Notes: generated by a model not told the origin, from the sequence alone. DNA of 49,500 nucleotides from an uncultured Muribaculaceae bacterium (GCA_910578035.1 CAJTOB010000015.1:1-49500); one strand, 5' to 3'. Numbered from the stretch's first letter, positions 31,201-39,748 are shown. Numbers and translations: made by a program.

Positions 31201-31204
31201 TGCT

Positions 31205-33031
31205 ATGATGGAAAAAGAATCGCTTAAAGAGAATGCGCTGGGGCTGCTGGCGCGTTTCTATGGCTACCGTTCGTTCAGGCCGGGGCAGTATGAAATCATC
31301 GAGGCCGTGTGCAGCGGCCGCGACGCTCTTGTGCTCATGCCAACCGGCGGCGGCAAGTCTATATGCTATCAGTTGCCGGCGCTCCTTGCGCCCAAGGGCT
31401 GCGCTGTGGTGGTGTCGCCGCTGATAGCGCTGATGCAGGACCAGACGCAGGCTCTCGTTGCCAACGGTATTCCGGCGGCCGCAGTCCATTCTAACCAGCC
31501 GGAGAGCTATAACCGCCAGATTCTTGCGGCGGCATTCGCCGGGCGCCTCAAGCTGCTTTATATATCGCCGGAGCGCCTTCTTGCTGAGATAGACAGCTGG
31601 GAGCGGCTCGACATAAGCCTCTTTGCCATCGACGAGGCTCACTGCATATCGCAGTGGGGCCATGACTTCCGCCCGGACTATACGGAGCTTGCGCGTCTGA
31701 AAGAACTGCGCCCCGATGTGCCAACGATAGCGCTTACGGCTACCGCCGACCGCCTGACACGCGATGATATAGGCCGCCAGCTCGGGCTGCGCGACCCGTT
31801 TAATTTCGTGAGCTCATTCGACCGCCCGAACATATCTCTGCGGGCATATAACAATCCCGGCGCACGCGATCGCGTGCGCTTCATTGCCTCGCTTGCAAGG
31901 AAGTATCCGAACGATTCGGGCGTGGCCTACTGCCTGTCGCGTGCGGGCGTAGATTCGCTGCACAAGGCCTTGACGGCTGCAGGCGTGCGCTCGGTGCGCT
32001 ATCATGCGGGCATGAATGCGGCTGAGCGCTCGGAGGCGATGAAGGCCTTTCTCGACGGCACCGCGCAGGTGGTGTGCGCCACAATAGCCTTCGGCATGGG
32101 CATAGACAAGAGCAATATCCGTTGGGTAGTGCACAACAATCTGCCGTCTAACATCGAGAGTTATTATCAGGAGATTGGCCGAGCGGGCCGCGACGGTCTT
32201 CCGGCTGAAGCGATTCTGTTCCACAGTGTGGCCGACATTATAGCGCGTCGCAATTTCGCCGCCGAGTCGGGGCGCCAGGCCATCAATATGGAGAAACTCG
32301 ACCGTATGAGGGCCTATGCAGAGGCCAAGGTGTGCCGCCGCCGCATATTGCTGTCGTATTTCAGCGAAGCGCGCGACTGCGACTGCGGCAACTGCGACGT
32401 CTGCCTCGAGCCGCCCGAACGCTTCGACGGCACCGTGCTGGCTCAGAAAGCCATCAGCGCCGTAGCCCGCACGGGCTGGACGAATATCGGTGTGTTCACA
32501 CTCGTGAACATACTCCGCGGCTCTATGCGCGCCGATATACGCGCGGCAGGCTATGACAGGATTAAGACTTTCGGCGCCGGCTGCGACCTGAGCCAGAAGG
32601 AATGGAACGACTATCTGCAGCAGATGGTGCAGCTTGGCGTGTTCGAGATTGCCTATGACGACGGCAATCATCTGCGAGTCACTGATTTCGGCATGAAACT
32701 ACTGCGCGGCGAGGCGCATCTTACCCTGTCGCGCTATACCGAGGCGGTTGCCCGTGAGCGCAAGTTCGCAAAGCCGTCGGCACCGGCCGTTTCGGCCGAC
32801 TCGGCTTCGACAAAGGCGCTGTTCGAGCACTTGAAGTCGGTGCGGCTGGCGATAGCGCGCCGGGAGAACAAGCCGCCATACATCATCTTCTCGGACGCAA
32901 CGCTGCTCGATATGGCCGCACGTCGGCCCTCGACCGAATTCGACCTCCTCGGCGTGACCGGCGTCGGCGAATACAAGGCCCGCCGCTACGGCCCCGAATT
33001 CCTCGCCGCCATCGCCCGCTTCAATAGGTGA
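31205..33031 (+). CDS. recQ: RecQ-family ATP-dependent DNA helicase
   Basis: A 608-residue 3'-5' helicase. Order: helicase domain 1 with Walker A (VLMPTGGGKSICYQLPAL) and the DEAH box in FAIDEAHCISQWGHDFRPDY; helicase domain 2 with FGMGIDKSNIRWVVH and YYQEIGRAGRDG; the RecQ zinc module (CRRRILL, then CDCGNCDVC); a winged helix (about residues 415-510); and a C-terminal HRDC-like domain (ENKPPYIIFSDATLLDMAARRP). It unwinds recombination intermediates and stalled forks. The ATG at 31205 or 31208 is used. The stop is only five bases from the convergent gene at 33037. It lies in the same part of the window as other DNA-repair genes (recF, rmuC, Xer). Confidence 0.93.
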   Translation: MMEKESLKENALGLLARFYGYRSFRPGQYEIIEAVCSGRDALVLMPTGGGKSICYQLPALLAPKGCAVVVSPLIALMQDQTQALVANGIPAAAVHSNQPESYNRQILAAAFAGRLKLLYISPERLLAEIDSWERLDISLFAIDEAHCISQWGHDFRPDYTELARLKELRPDVPTIALTATADRLTRDDIGRQLGLRDPFNFVSSFDRPNISLRAYNNPGARDRVRFIASLARKYPNDSGVAYCLSRAGVDSLHKALTAAGVRSVRYHAGMNAAERSEAMKAFLDGTAQVVCATIAFGMGIDKSNIRWVVHNNLPSNIESYYQEIGRAGRDGLPAEAILFHSVADIIARRNFAAESGRQAINMEKLDRMRAYAEAKVCRRRILLSYFSEARDCDCGNCDVCLEPPERFDGTVLAQKAISAVARTGWTNIGVFTLVNILRGSMRADIRAAGYDRIKTFGAGCDLSQKEWNDYLQQMVQLGVFEIAYDDGNHLRVTDFGMKLLRGEAHLTLSRYTEAVARERKFAKPSAPAVSADSASTKALFEHLKSVRLAIARRENKPPYIIFSDATLLDMAARRPSTEFDLLGVTGVGEYKARRYGPEFLAAIARFNR

Positions 33032-33036
33032 TGTTG

Positions 33037-34179
33037 TTAGATAATATTTGCTAAAACAGGGAGTTTTAAGATATGAGAACCATTATTGTCTGAGTATCGG
33101 ATGTTGATTTCCCGTTTTATAGTCATACCTTGTCGTCCTGAGGTGTTTAGAGTAATTGTAATTATTCCTGTCTCTCCGGGAGAAATTGTATGACAGGTAA
33201 AAGATGTTGTAATACTATTAGTGGAACAATTGACGCTTTCTAAATAGATAGTTTCAGGTGATTCATTCAGGATTTTAATTTTGACTTTAGCCTCGCCTTC
33301 AAGGACTGGTATATTCCCAAAATTATAGGATTTGGGAGATAAGCGTACGCTTCCTTCTGCTATATGTTCCTGTTGAGTGAATACGACTGTGCGTACAAGA
33401 CGTACTGTTTTTGGGGAAGAGGAAGAAAAGTTGCTTAAGTCTGTTCCGTATGTGGCATTAGATTTCAGATTTATAGAATATTTGTTCGCATTCATGATAG
33501 AGAGTTCCTCTGAAGATGGAAGACGCCAATCATTAAATCCAAATTCGGCACGCTTGTTGATTGTAGATATTGTCTGATATGGACTTACAGAAAATATACC
33601 TAAATCTTTTGGGTGTACCATTAGATATCCCTGAAGGGTAATTGGCGATGAAGGTGCAGTAGATGTCTGAATATTAGTCTGGTAGCGATTTGATAAGTCG
33701 CTGACTATGCGTTTTATCAAAGAACGTGTTGTTTCTCCAGTGTGCTGGGTGTCGCCAGCAGATGCTATTACGTGTCCATTACTGAGGTTGACCAGACGTA
33801 TATCAATATCATATTCACCTTTCGCCATTCCAGTTTGGGCGTCAATTGGCGTGCGTTCTCGTATTTGATAGTTGGCAGTTCCAACAATGATTGCTTCTAC
33901 TCCGAGCCGTCGGCTTAGACTTCGCAATTGTACAGTTGATAATCGAGATGCTTGTTTGATGCCTAGTTCTTTTGTTATGTCGTTTATACGTGAACGTTCT
34001 GTTATAAAGAAAAGGCCTGTATTTTCGATTGTACTCAATAGCATATCCTGGAGACCATCTACTTGTTCGTTGTTTAGGCCTACACCGGCATCAAGTCTGA
34101 GAACTGTAATTCTCATTTGACTCATACATGACATCGTGGCGCTGAAAAGCGTCAGAAATATCAAAATAGACTTTAGCAT
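33037..34179 (-). CDS. exported protein with CsgG-like and DUF1573-like domains
   Basis: A 380-residue exported protein, AT-rich. Residues 1-21 are a signal peptide that may end at Cys18 (a weak lipobox, TMSC). Residues about 22-170 resemble CsgG/curli-assembly or penicillin-binding-activator-like proteins: RITVLRLDAGVGL, IENTGLFFITERSRI, VEAIIVGTANY, YDIDIRLVNLSNGHVIAS. A short module follows with FNDWRLPSSEELSIM, a DUF1566-type motif. Residues about 275-380 form an Ig-like DUF1573 domain (SYNFGNIPVLEGEAKVKIKILNESPETIYL, then ISPGETGIITITLN). It probably helps assemble or anchor something in the envelope. It follows gene 34185-35294 after five bases, so the two form one operon. Confidence 0.65.
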   Translation of the reverse strand: MLKSILIFLTLFSATMSCMSQMRITVLRLDAGVGLNNEQVDGLQDMLLSTIENTGLFFITERSRINDITKELGIKQASRLSTVQLRSLSRRLGVEAIIVGTANYQIRERTPIDAQTGMAKGEYDIDIRLVNLSNGHVIASAGDTQHTGETTRSLIKRIVSDLSNRYQTNIQTSTAPSSPITLQGYLMVHPKDLGIFSVSPYQTISTINKRAEFGFNDWRLPSSEELSIMNANKYSINLKSNATYGTDLSNFSSSSPKTVRLVRTVVFTQQEHIAEGSVRLSPKSYNFGNIPVLEGEAKVKIKILNESPETIYLESVNCSTNSITTSFTCHTISPGETGIITITLNTSGRQGMTIKREINIRYSDNNGSHILKLPVLANII

Positions 34180-34184
34180 AATGT

Positions 34185-35294
34185 TTAGTGTATATAATCC
34201 AAAATACTTGATAGTCCTTCAAGAGTAAAGGCAAATGATTTGATGTCAAGGCCTGTGCCTATGGTTATGGTGCAATATTTGTATTGCCTTAGTTGGTTGA
34301 TAAATGAGGTTGCGTCAAGATGAAGTTCTTCGGTAAGGCGGTTGTATGAACCGTAATCTACTACAATATTGAGGTCTCCTGAATCTTTTCCGATAAACTT
34401 AATTGGGATTGCTCTGTCTCCAAAACAAAAATTTACTTCATATACAGGCAGTCCAATGCTTGTTCTTGATATTGGATTTTTAAACAGGACCGTTGTAGGA
34501 CTTATTAAACTTAATTTCAGTTTGCCGGATTCTTTAGTAATATTTATAATCAGTTTTTCAGCATACCATATTGAGCCATTGGACTTCAGTTGAAACTCTG
34601 TTCGATTGGAGTTCCAGGTCCAGACTCCGAATTCATCATTCAGAGCAAGTGTAGATGCCGGAATGTTCAATTTGATTTCGCCGAATGATACCGGATATAA
34701 TATTGGACTGTTGTCGACTCTATTGGAAGGGGCTGATACCGATTTATTAATAAGATTCGTTGTAGAGGAATTGCACGTAAATGTGTACACATCTCCATTC
34801 ACATTTTTTAGATTAAAATCAGACATTTGCCACTGCCATGGGGAGACAGACGTTTTTATGTCAGTCTTGTTATTAGACTTATTGGTTATGCTTGAGGCGG
34901 CCGAATACCATTCAACTGCGTTGTTGCGGAAATAAGGCTCGGATAGTTTTGCTTGAAAAATTCCTTTGTAAGATGCCTCCTGTTCTCCGTATGAGTAATA
35001 ATTTACTGAGAAATCTATGTTTAGATTTGATAAACCGGTATTCTTGTTTAGTCTTAAATCAAATTTAGAATGATTTAAGACTTCCTTTCGTGCACTTCCT
35101 GTAAGAGAGTTTATATCGGACCAGCCGCCGTTTTCTTGCCAGTTTAAGTTGGCAGAAGTTGCATTGGAGAAGTATTTACAGTAGAATTCCCAGGCTGAGA
35201 CTGTTTGCTGAGCATAGCCAATGTTAGTGCTGAGGATGAGTGCGAAAATCCAGATTAATTTATTCGCGCAAAGTGTTAAAAGACTTTTTGCCAT
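34185..35294 (-). CDS. exported protein of unknown function
   Basis: A 369-residue exported protein with an N-terminal signal segment (LIWIFALILSTNIGYAQ). The rest is beta-rich, with many Ser, Asn and Thr and few charges, as in surface or outer-membrane proteins of Bacteroidetes. No domain is recognised. It is AT-rich like the downstream CsgG-like gene, from which five bases separate it, and the pair contrasts with GC-rich genes on both sides, a sign of transfer. A leader of about 250 bases with a stable RNA fold (35370-35497) stands between a strong promoter (35551-35581) and its ATG. Confidence 0.65.
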   Translation of the reverse strand: MAKSLLTLCANKLIWIFALILSTNIGYAQQTVSAWEFYCKYFSNATSANLNWQENGGWSDINSLTGSARKEVLNHSKFDLRLNKNTGLSNLNIDFSVNYYSYGEQEASYKGIFQAKLSEPYFRNNAVEWYSAASSITNKSNNKTDIKTSVSPWQWQMSDFNLKNVNGDVYTFTCNSSTTNLINKSVSAPSNRVDNSPILYPVSFGEIKLNIPASTLALNDEFGVWTWNSNRTEFQLKSNGSIWYAEKLIINITKESGKLKLSLISPTTVLFKNPISRTSIGLPVYEVNFCFGDRAIPIKFIGKDSGDLNIVVDYGSYNRLTEELHLDATSFINQLRQYKYCTITIGTGLDIKSFAFTLEGLSSILDYIH

Positions 35295-35369
35295 GTGATA
35301 TTAATGGTTATGTTGGCCTTACAGTCCTATCGACCCAGCAGAACACAAGAAGCGTGGACTGGTTCACAC

Positions 35370-35497
35370 ATCTTCTAACGATAGTCCTGAGAAAACCTTG
35401 AATGCAAGATATGGTCCGGCAGCCCACGCTATGCGTGAGAACCGCTTGTTTATCTCTTGCATTCGTTGAAAATTTCTCAGGTTTTCGTTAGCAAGAT
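35370..35497. ncRNA. rod-like structured RNA or leader element
   Basis: A 128-base extended hairpin. ATCTT plus CTAACGA (35370-35381) pair with TCGTTAG plus AAGAT (35485-35497, one bulged C). CCTGAGAAA (35386-35394) pairs with TTTCTCAGG (35473-35481). GAATGCAAGA (35400-35409) pairs with TCTTGCATTC (35455-35464). CACGC (35425-35429) and GCGTG (35433-35437) cap it. The asymmetric internal loops favour a selected RNA over a plain DNA palindrome. The minus strand is more likely, as the promoter at 35551-35581 reads through it into the gene at 35294. In that case it is either a 5' leader or a separate RNA. On the plus strand it could read into the terminator at 35613. I could not match it to 6S, RNase P, SRP or tmRNA. 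Apart from this fold, the promoter and the terminator, the gap 35295-35660 holds nothing I recognise. Confidence 0.55.
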
Positions 35498-35550
35498 AAG
35501 CAAAACGCTTCCTTAATTGTCAAAAAAGTGAGGAAAAAAATTCCTTGTTG

Positions 35551-35581
35551 CAAATATACAAAGTTATTTTGTTTCTACAAA
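35551..35581 (-). promoter_or_regulatory. consensus promoter of the structured leader
   Basis: The minus strand has TTTG (35581-35578), a 19-base spacer and TATATTTG (35558-35551), a full Bacteroidetes match. Transcription would start near 35546, about 50 bases before the rod-like fold and about 250 before the ATG at 35294. Confidence 0.75.
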
Positions 35582-35612
35582 ATCTCCAATTTGCAGATTA
35601 CAATCTGATATG

Positions 35613-35643
35613 AAAAAAGCGCTTCCGGGGGGAGCGCTTTTTT
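35613..35643. terminator. bidirectional intrinsic terminator
   Basis: AGCGCT (35618-35623) pairs with AGCGCT (35633-35638), extended by A-T pairs (35613-35617 with 35639-35643). It offers a U run on either strand. It ends the TPR lipoprotein gene 20-50 bases after its stop and would also stop any plus-strand transcript from the structured region. Confidence 0.8.
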
Positions 35644-35660
35644 GTGGGGGTTGGGCCGGA

Positions 35661-37343
35661 TTAGAGGGCCTTGGAGAGGTTGTAGTTTGCGAATTCGAGG
35701 TCGTCGATAGCTTTCTTGGCCAGCGAGCTGTCGAGGCGTACGGCCTGACGGAGGTTGGTGTTGAGCATCGATTCGTTGTTAGTGCGAGCGCCGAGGATAG
35801 CCATGAGGTAGTATGTGGTGGCGTCGGGCTTGTTGATGGCGGCGAGGGTTGATTTGGCCTTGCTGTAGTCCTTTGTGAGGATCTGAGCGAGAGCGGCGTT
35901 GTTTGTCTTGGAGTCGCCGAATGCTTTAACGGCAGCTGCAGCGTCGCCCTGCTTGAGGTAGTAAACGCCGAGAGCGTCGCCGAGTTCGGCAACACCAGCA
36001 GCAGAGCCGAAGTATTTGTTAGCCTTGGCGTAGTCGCCGTTGAGCATTTCGATGAGGCCGAGGTTCATCTGGGGTTCGCCGTTCTTGGTGAGGGAAGCAG
36101 CCTTTGAGAAGGAAGCTTTAGCAGCGTTGTAGTCGCCGTCGATGTACTGAGCCATGCCGAGGTCGTTCCATGTGCGGTAGTCGTTGGGATAGAGACGTGC
36201 GGCTTTGTCGTAGATCTGGAGACGCTTGTTGTTGTCGTCGGTGAGGGTTGCGGCGTAGAGGATTTCTTCAACAGAGAGCTTGGCGGGGTCAGAAGCGAAG
36301 AGCTGCTGGATTTCGCTGTCGCTCTTGCCGATTACGTCGATGCTGGCAGTGATGCGCGAGTAGCGGAGTTTGGGAAGAATCTGGTCGGCTAGCTGTTCGA
36401 ATACCGACGAGAGGTTGCGGATTTCGCGTTCGCGCTGTTCGGGGTCTTTGTACATCGAGAGGACGCTGAGGATAAGGTCTTTGTCCTGGATGCTGCTCTG
36501 CTGGACGAGTTTCTGGAATCCTTCCCAGTCCTGAGCGGTGAACTGAGCGGTGAGTTCGCCGAATTCGGTGATTTTGTCCTTTTTGAGCATTTTGTTGACG
36601 TAGTCCTTGGTGTTCTTTTCGCGGTTTTCGGCCAGGCGAGTGTTGAGTTTCACACCACCGTCGGGCGAAGCATATGAGGAAATGTTGATTTCCTGGAGCA
36701 CGCGGGCTGTGTCTGCGTTAGCGGCGATGATTTCCTTCTGGAGTTCGGCCATGGCGTCGGTCTTGAGCTGTCCGGCGCGGATATTGGCCTGGTTGATAAG
36801 GAACATGATGTCGGTTGCGTACTTCTCGTTGATTACGCGCTGGAAGGCGTCGGGAGCGATGGCGGGAGTAACGGTAGCTGCGTTTGCGAGAGCGGCGGTG
36901 CCTACTACGCCGTCGGCAACCTTAACTGCGGGAAGAACGTATTTTTTGTTGCCCTGGGTAACGGTGAAGTTGAGCATGAGGTCGCTCTTTGCCATTTCGG
37001 GCTGGTAGTTGAAGCTTACGGGGATTGTAGCTGTGCCTCCGTTATCATATGAGATGACAGGGTTGTTTCCACGCACTTTCTGGCCCTGGAAGGTGTAGCT
37101 TTTCGAGCTTACTTCCTTACCGTTGAAGACGAGGGTGGGAGTAACTGTGACCTCGGCATTCTTTACAAAGAATTTGGCGGGGATGTTTGCACTCACACGG
37201 GCGGGCACTTTTTCGCCTACAGCTTCGAGCGGGTTTGGGTTGACGGTGAAATAGTCTGCGCTGAACTGGCCGAGCTTCTTACCGCAGGAACTCAGAGCCA
37301 GGGCGAGGCCCAGACCCATGACATAGCATAATTTACGGTTCAT
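35661..37343 (-). CDS. TPR lipoprotein with an OmpA-like segment
   Basis: A 560-residue outer-membrane or periplasmic lipoprotein; the signal peptide ends at Cys20 (LALSSC). Residues about 30-150 look like a beta-sandwich with a repeated YTFQGQKVRGNNP type edge. Residues about 165-265 have an OmpA-like pattern (ISSYASPDGGVKLNTRLAEN), possibly peptidoglycan-binding, though the charged pair is not complete. Residues about 350-555 hold TPR-type helix repeats (RTWNDLGMAQYIDGDYNAA, PQMNLGLIEMLNGDYAKA, DALGVYYLKQGDAAAA). It may anchor or scaffold an envelope complex. Codon use and composition resemble highly expressed genes of this genome. It has its own promoter upstream and a strong bidirectional terminator downstream. 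Confidence 0.8.
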   Translation of the reverse strand: MNRKLCYVMGLGLALALSSCGKKLGQFSADYFTVNPNPLEAVGEKVPARVSANIPAKFFVKNAEVTVTPTLVFNGKEVSSKSYTFQGQKVRGNNPVISYDNGGTATIPVSFNYQPEMAKSDLMLNFTVTQGNKKYVLPAVKVADGVVGTAALANAATVTPAIAPDAFQRVINEKYATDIMFLINQANIRAGQLKTDAMAELQKEIIAANADTARVLQEINISSYASPDGGVKLNTRLAENREKNTKDYVNKMLKKDKITEFGELTAQFTAQDWEGFQKLVQQSSIQDKDLILSVLSMYKDPEQREREIRNLSSVFEQLADQILPKLRYSRITASIDVIGKSDSEIQQLFASDPAKLSVEEILYAATLTDDNNKRLQIYDKAARLYPNDYRTWNDLGMAQYIDGDYNAAKASFSKAASLTKNGEPQMNLGLIEMLNGDYAKANKYFGSAAGVAELGDALGVYYLKQGDAAAAVKAFGDSKTNNAALAQILTKDYSKAKSTLAAINKPDATTYYLMAILGARTNNESMLNTNLRQAVRLDSSLAKKAIDDLEFANYNLSKAL

Positions 37344-37414
37344 GATAGATGAGATAAATAATTGGTATACGTATACTTTAGTTTTAAAATCGTTGTTGAA
37401 ACGGTATTTGGTTG

Positions 37415-37422
37415 CAAATATA
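37415..37422 (-). promoter_or_regulatory. -7 box of the TPR lipoprotein gene
   Basis: The minus strand reads TATATTTG at 37422-37415, about 70 bases before the ATG at 37343. No good -33 TTTG is evident at 19-20 bases. The remaining gap to 37533 contains a possible hairpin with G-U pairs (CACTCCTCTC with GGGAGGGGTG) near the stop of the next gene. Confidence 0.5.
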
Positions 37423-37533
37423 CAAATTTTCGGCGGAAGAATATTTGTCTGTGTGTATATTTTACAACATATTATTGCACACTCCTCTCTGCAGTCTGGA
37501 GCCAGAGCCCCGGCTGCGTTGTCGGGAGGGGTG

Positions 37534-38553
37534 TTATCGTGTCATTGCGGCATCGACGTCAGCGCGGAGTTCGTCGTCCTGTTTGTCGCGACTCAGGATT
37601 GTGCCGTCGGGTCCGAAGAGGATTATGCAGGGTATGCCCGATATGCCGTAGAGCTCGGTCGGAATGGTCTGTGCGTCGATGATGCAGGGCCAGGGCAGTT
37701 CGTGCTGCTCGATTGCGCGGCGAGTGTCTTCGGGTTTATCCCATACGGCGACGCCGAGCACGTCGAGGCCTTTGTCCTTGTATTTGTTGTAGATGTCTTT
37801 AAGGACGGCGGTCTGGCGGATACATGGACCGCACCAGCTTGCCCAGAAGTCTACGAGGGTATAGCGGCCTTTGCCGACATAGTCGCTGAGGCGTTCGGTC
37901 TTGCCGTTGTGTGTCACTTCGAAGTCTACGAATTTTTTCCCGACAGAGGTGGCTTCGCGTTTTTCGGCGTTGGCGAGTATGCTCTGCACGCGCTGTGATT
38001 TTGCGAAATCGGGATATTTTTCGAGTTCTTTGCGTAGGGCGGGTGCGTCGAGCTGGGCAGCGTCGCCCTGAAGGAAGTAGAAGAGTCCGAGGACGTTGTC
38101 GGCGTTCTCGCGAGTGGCGCTGTCGAGGGCTGCGGTGTATTTGCCGTATATCTGCTGTTTGGCTTCTTCGGAGTTGGCCTGGTTGAAGGCGTAGACGAGT
38201 GTCTGCATTTCCTGGGAGAAGGCCCGCATCTGGTCGTTGAGCATAGTTCCGAAGAATTCGCCTTCTTTGCTGCGGGCTATTGTGCCGCTTTCGAGAATGA
38301 ATCCGGGCAGGCGAGTGCCTTCGACAAGGACACGGGCGAGGAGTGGTTCGTCGATGTCGCCGGTGAAAACGGCGGCTCCTTCGGAGACGAGGACGCTGTC
38401 TATTGTTGCGCCTGTGTCGTAGTTTACGAGGCGAGCCATGGCGCCTTCGTCGTCTTCGCCGAGGGGCACAATCACGCGGTATGGCTCAGCCATAAGCGAG
38501 GCGGCTGTGGCCAGCGAGGCCACAGCCGCGAGGGCTATAGGTTTCAGGTTCAT
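37534..38553 (-). CDS. TlpA/ResA-like thiol-disulfide oxidoreductase
   Basis: A 339-residue exported protein with a signal peptide (LKPIALAAVASLATAASLMA). Residues about 25-190 are a DUF4369-like N-terminal domain common in Bacteroidetes, rich in helices toward the end. Residues about 205-339 are a thioredoxin-fold redoxin with the active site DFWASWCGPC (at about residue 240) and the cis-Pro in GISGIPCIILFGPDG. It probably reduces or exchanges disulfides in the periplasm, for example in cytochrome c maturation or stress. It overlaps hpf by four bases (ATGA), so it is in the xerC-hpf operon. Confidence 0.88.
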   Translation of the reverse strand: MNLKPIALAAVASLATAASLMAEPYRVIVPLGEDDEGAMARLVNYDTGATIDSVLVSEGAAVFTGDIDEPLLARVLVEGTRLPGFILESGTIARSKEGEFFGTMLNDQMRAFSQEMQTLVYAFNQANSEEAKQQIYGKYTAALDSATRENADNVLGLFYFLQGDAAQLDAPALRKELEKYPDFAKSQRVQSILANAEKREATSVGKKFVDFEVTHNGKTERLSDYVGKGRYTLVDFWASWCGPCIRQTAVLKDIYNKYKDKGLDVLGVAVWDKPEDTRRAIEQHELPWPCIIDAQTIPTELYGISGIPCIILFGPDGTILSRDKQDDELRADVDAAMTR

Positions 38554-38843
38554 TTCTTTTCTTTGTTCTTTTCGAGCTGACGTTCGAGGGCTTCGATTGC
38601 GAGGTCGTATGCTTCTTCGAAAGAATCGGCGGTTTTAGTAGCCACGGCTTCTCCGAAGTTTGGTGTGCTTATTTTGACGACCACTTCCTTGTTCATGGCG
38701 GTTTCGGGTTTTACGACTTTGAGATTAACGTCGACTGTTGCAATGTCGGGATAACGACGGGCGAGTTTTTCGGCTTTCTTGTTGATGAATTCAACGAGAC
38801 GATCAGCAATTTCGAAGTGGATTGCTTGAATTCTTACATCCAT
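38550..38843 (-). CDS. hpf: ribosome hibernation-promoting factor
   Basis: A 97-residue short-type HPF/RaiA protein: MDVRIQAIHFEIADRLVEFINKKAEKLARRYPD, then VDVNLKVVKPETA, VVVKISTPNF and FEEAYDLAIEALERQLEKNK. It sits in the ribosomal A/P sites and stabilises inactive ribosomes, as 70S (short form) or 100S dimers, in stationary phase. The long-form C-terminal extension is absent, as in other Bacteroidetes. It lies between xerC, two bases upstream, and tlpA, four-base overlap. A shared transcript with a recombinase is unusual but conserved in the order. Confidence 0.92.
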   Translation of the reverse strand: MDVRIQAIHFEIADRLVEFINKKAEKLARRYPDIATVDVNLKVVKPETAMNKEVVVKISTPNFGEAVATKTADSFEEAYDLAIEALERQLEKNKEKK

Positions 38844-38845
38844 GG

Positions 38846-39748
38846 TTAATCCTCCTTTTTTTGTGCACGCGGGTGTGCGAGTTTGTAATTGTTTTGAAGT
38901 TCTTTATAGGAGAGATGAGTGTATCTCTGAGTTGTAGTGAGAGAGGCGTGTCCGAGGAGCTTCTGGACGGCCATGAGGTCGGCTCCGTTGTTGAGCATGT
39001 CGGTGGCGAAGGAGTGTCGGAGCACATGAGGCGAACGCCTGGGAATGCTTGCTCCTTCGAGAGCGGAGTGTATGGTGCGGTAGACGAGCTGATAGTAGAC
39101 CGGTTTCCCGTTCGGGCGCACGAAAAAAGCCTCGGTAGGCGCCCCGGGTATAATGTCGGCTCTGAGTCGTCTGTAGTGTTCAATCATAGTGCTCAGTTCG
39201 GTTCCGAAAGGAATTATTCTTTCCTTATTACGCTTTCCGAGCACTTTTAGTTCGCCTTTGGCGGTGTCGACGGCGTCGTCGCGGAGGCCGATGAGCTCTG
39301 CGGCTCGCATGCCTGTGGAGTAGAACATTGTGAGCATAAGGGCGTTTCTGGCTTCGGTGAAATCGTCGGAATCGAAATTGAGACTGTCTATTTTTTCCAT
39401 CGTTTCCTCCTGACGCATGAAGGGCGGCAGCGTCTTGGGAAGACGAGGTGTCGACAGACGCTCGGCCGGGTTGGCGGCCATTCCCTGGCGCTTGACGAGA
39501 TATCGGAAGAATGCCCTTGCCGACTGTATTTTGCGCACGATGGTGACTGTCGACATTTTTTGTGCGGCAAGGTCTGCCACCCACATTCTGAGTTCGGAGA
39601 GGGTGGTTGTGCGTGGGTCGGCGTCGCCGAGAGCGAGATTGGTACGTCGGAATTCGCGCAGGCTCTCGATGTCGCGGCGGTAGGCCGTCACGGTGAGAGG
39701 CGATCTGGCGGCCTCTCCGGCGAGGTATCTGTAGAATGCGTCGTACAA
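38846..39748 (-). CDS. xerC: tyrosine recombinase, XerC-like
   Basis: A 300-residue site-specific recombinase. The N-terminal SAM-like domain (about residues 1-85) binds the core half-site. The catalytic domain has the full R-K-H-R-H-Y set: Arg in STGMRAAELIGL, Lys in VLGKRNKERI, His/Arg in HVLRHSFATDML, His in LLGHASL and the nucleophile Tyr in TTQRYTHLS. It resolves chromosome dimers at dif with XerD, here encoded 4 kb away at 43417. A weaker -7-like TATCTTCG (39789-39782) precedes it. The operon with hpf is typical for Bacteroidales and supports the XerC assignment over a phage integrase. Confidence 0.85.
   Translation of the reverse strand: MYDAFYRYLAGEAARSPLTVTAYRRDIESLREFRRTNLALGDADPRTTTLSELRMWVADLAAQKMSTVTIVRKIQSARAFFRYLVKRQGMAANPAERLSTPRLPKTLPPFMRQEETMEKIDSLNFDSDDFTEARNALMLTMFYSTGMRAAELIGLRDDAVDTAKGELKVLGKRNKERIIPFGTELSTMIEHYRRLRADIIPGAPTEAFFVRPNGKPVYYQLVYRTIHSALEGASIPRRSPHVLRHSFATDMLNNGADLMAVQKLLGHASLTTTQRYTHLSYKELQNNYKLAHPRAQKKED

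Noticed and set aside
35370..35497. Integron attC site
   Set aside because: The arms are long and imperfect like attC, but the ends (CTAACGA and TCGTTAG) do not fit the RYYYAAC and GTTRRRY core sites well, and no integrase or cassette array is present.
35370..35497. 6S, SRP, RNase P or tmRNA
   Set aside because: The rod shape recalls 6S RNA, but there is no large symmetrical central bubble, and the conserved cores of SRP, RNase P and tmRNA are absent.
38846..39748. Phage or transposon integrase
   Set aside because: The gene is in an operon with hpf, has no att sites or mobile neighbours, and has the size and motifs of a housekeeping XerC.
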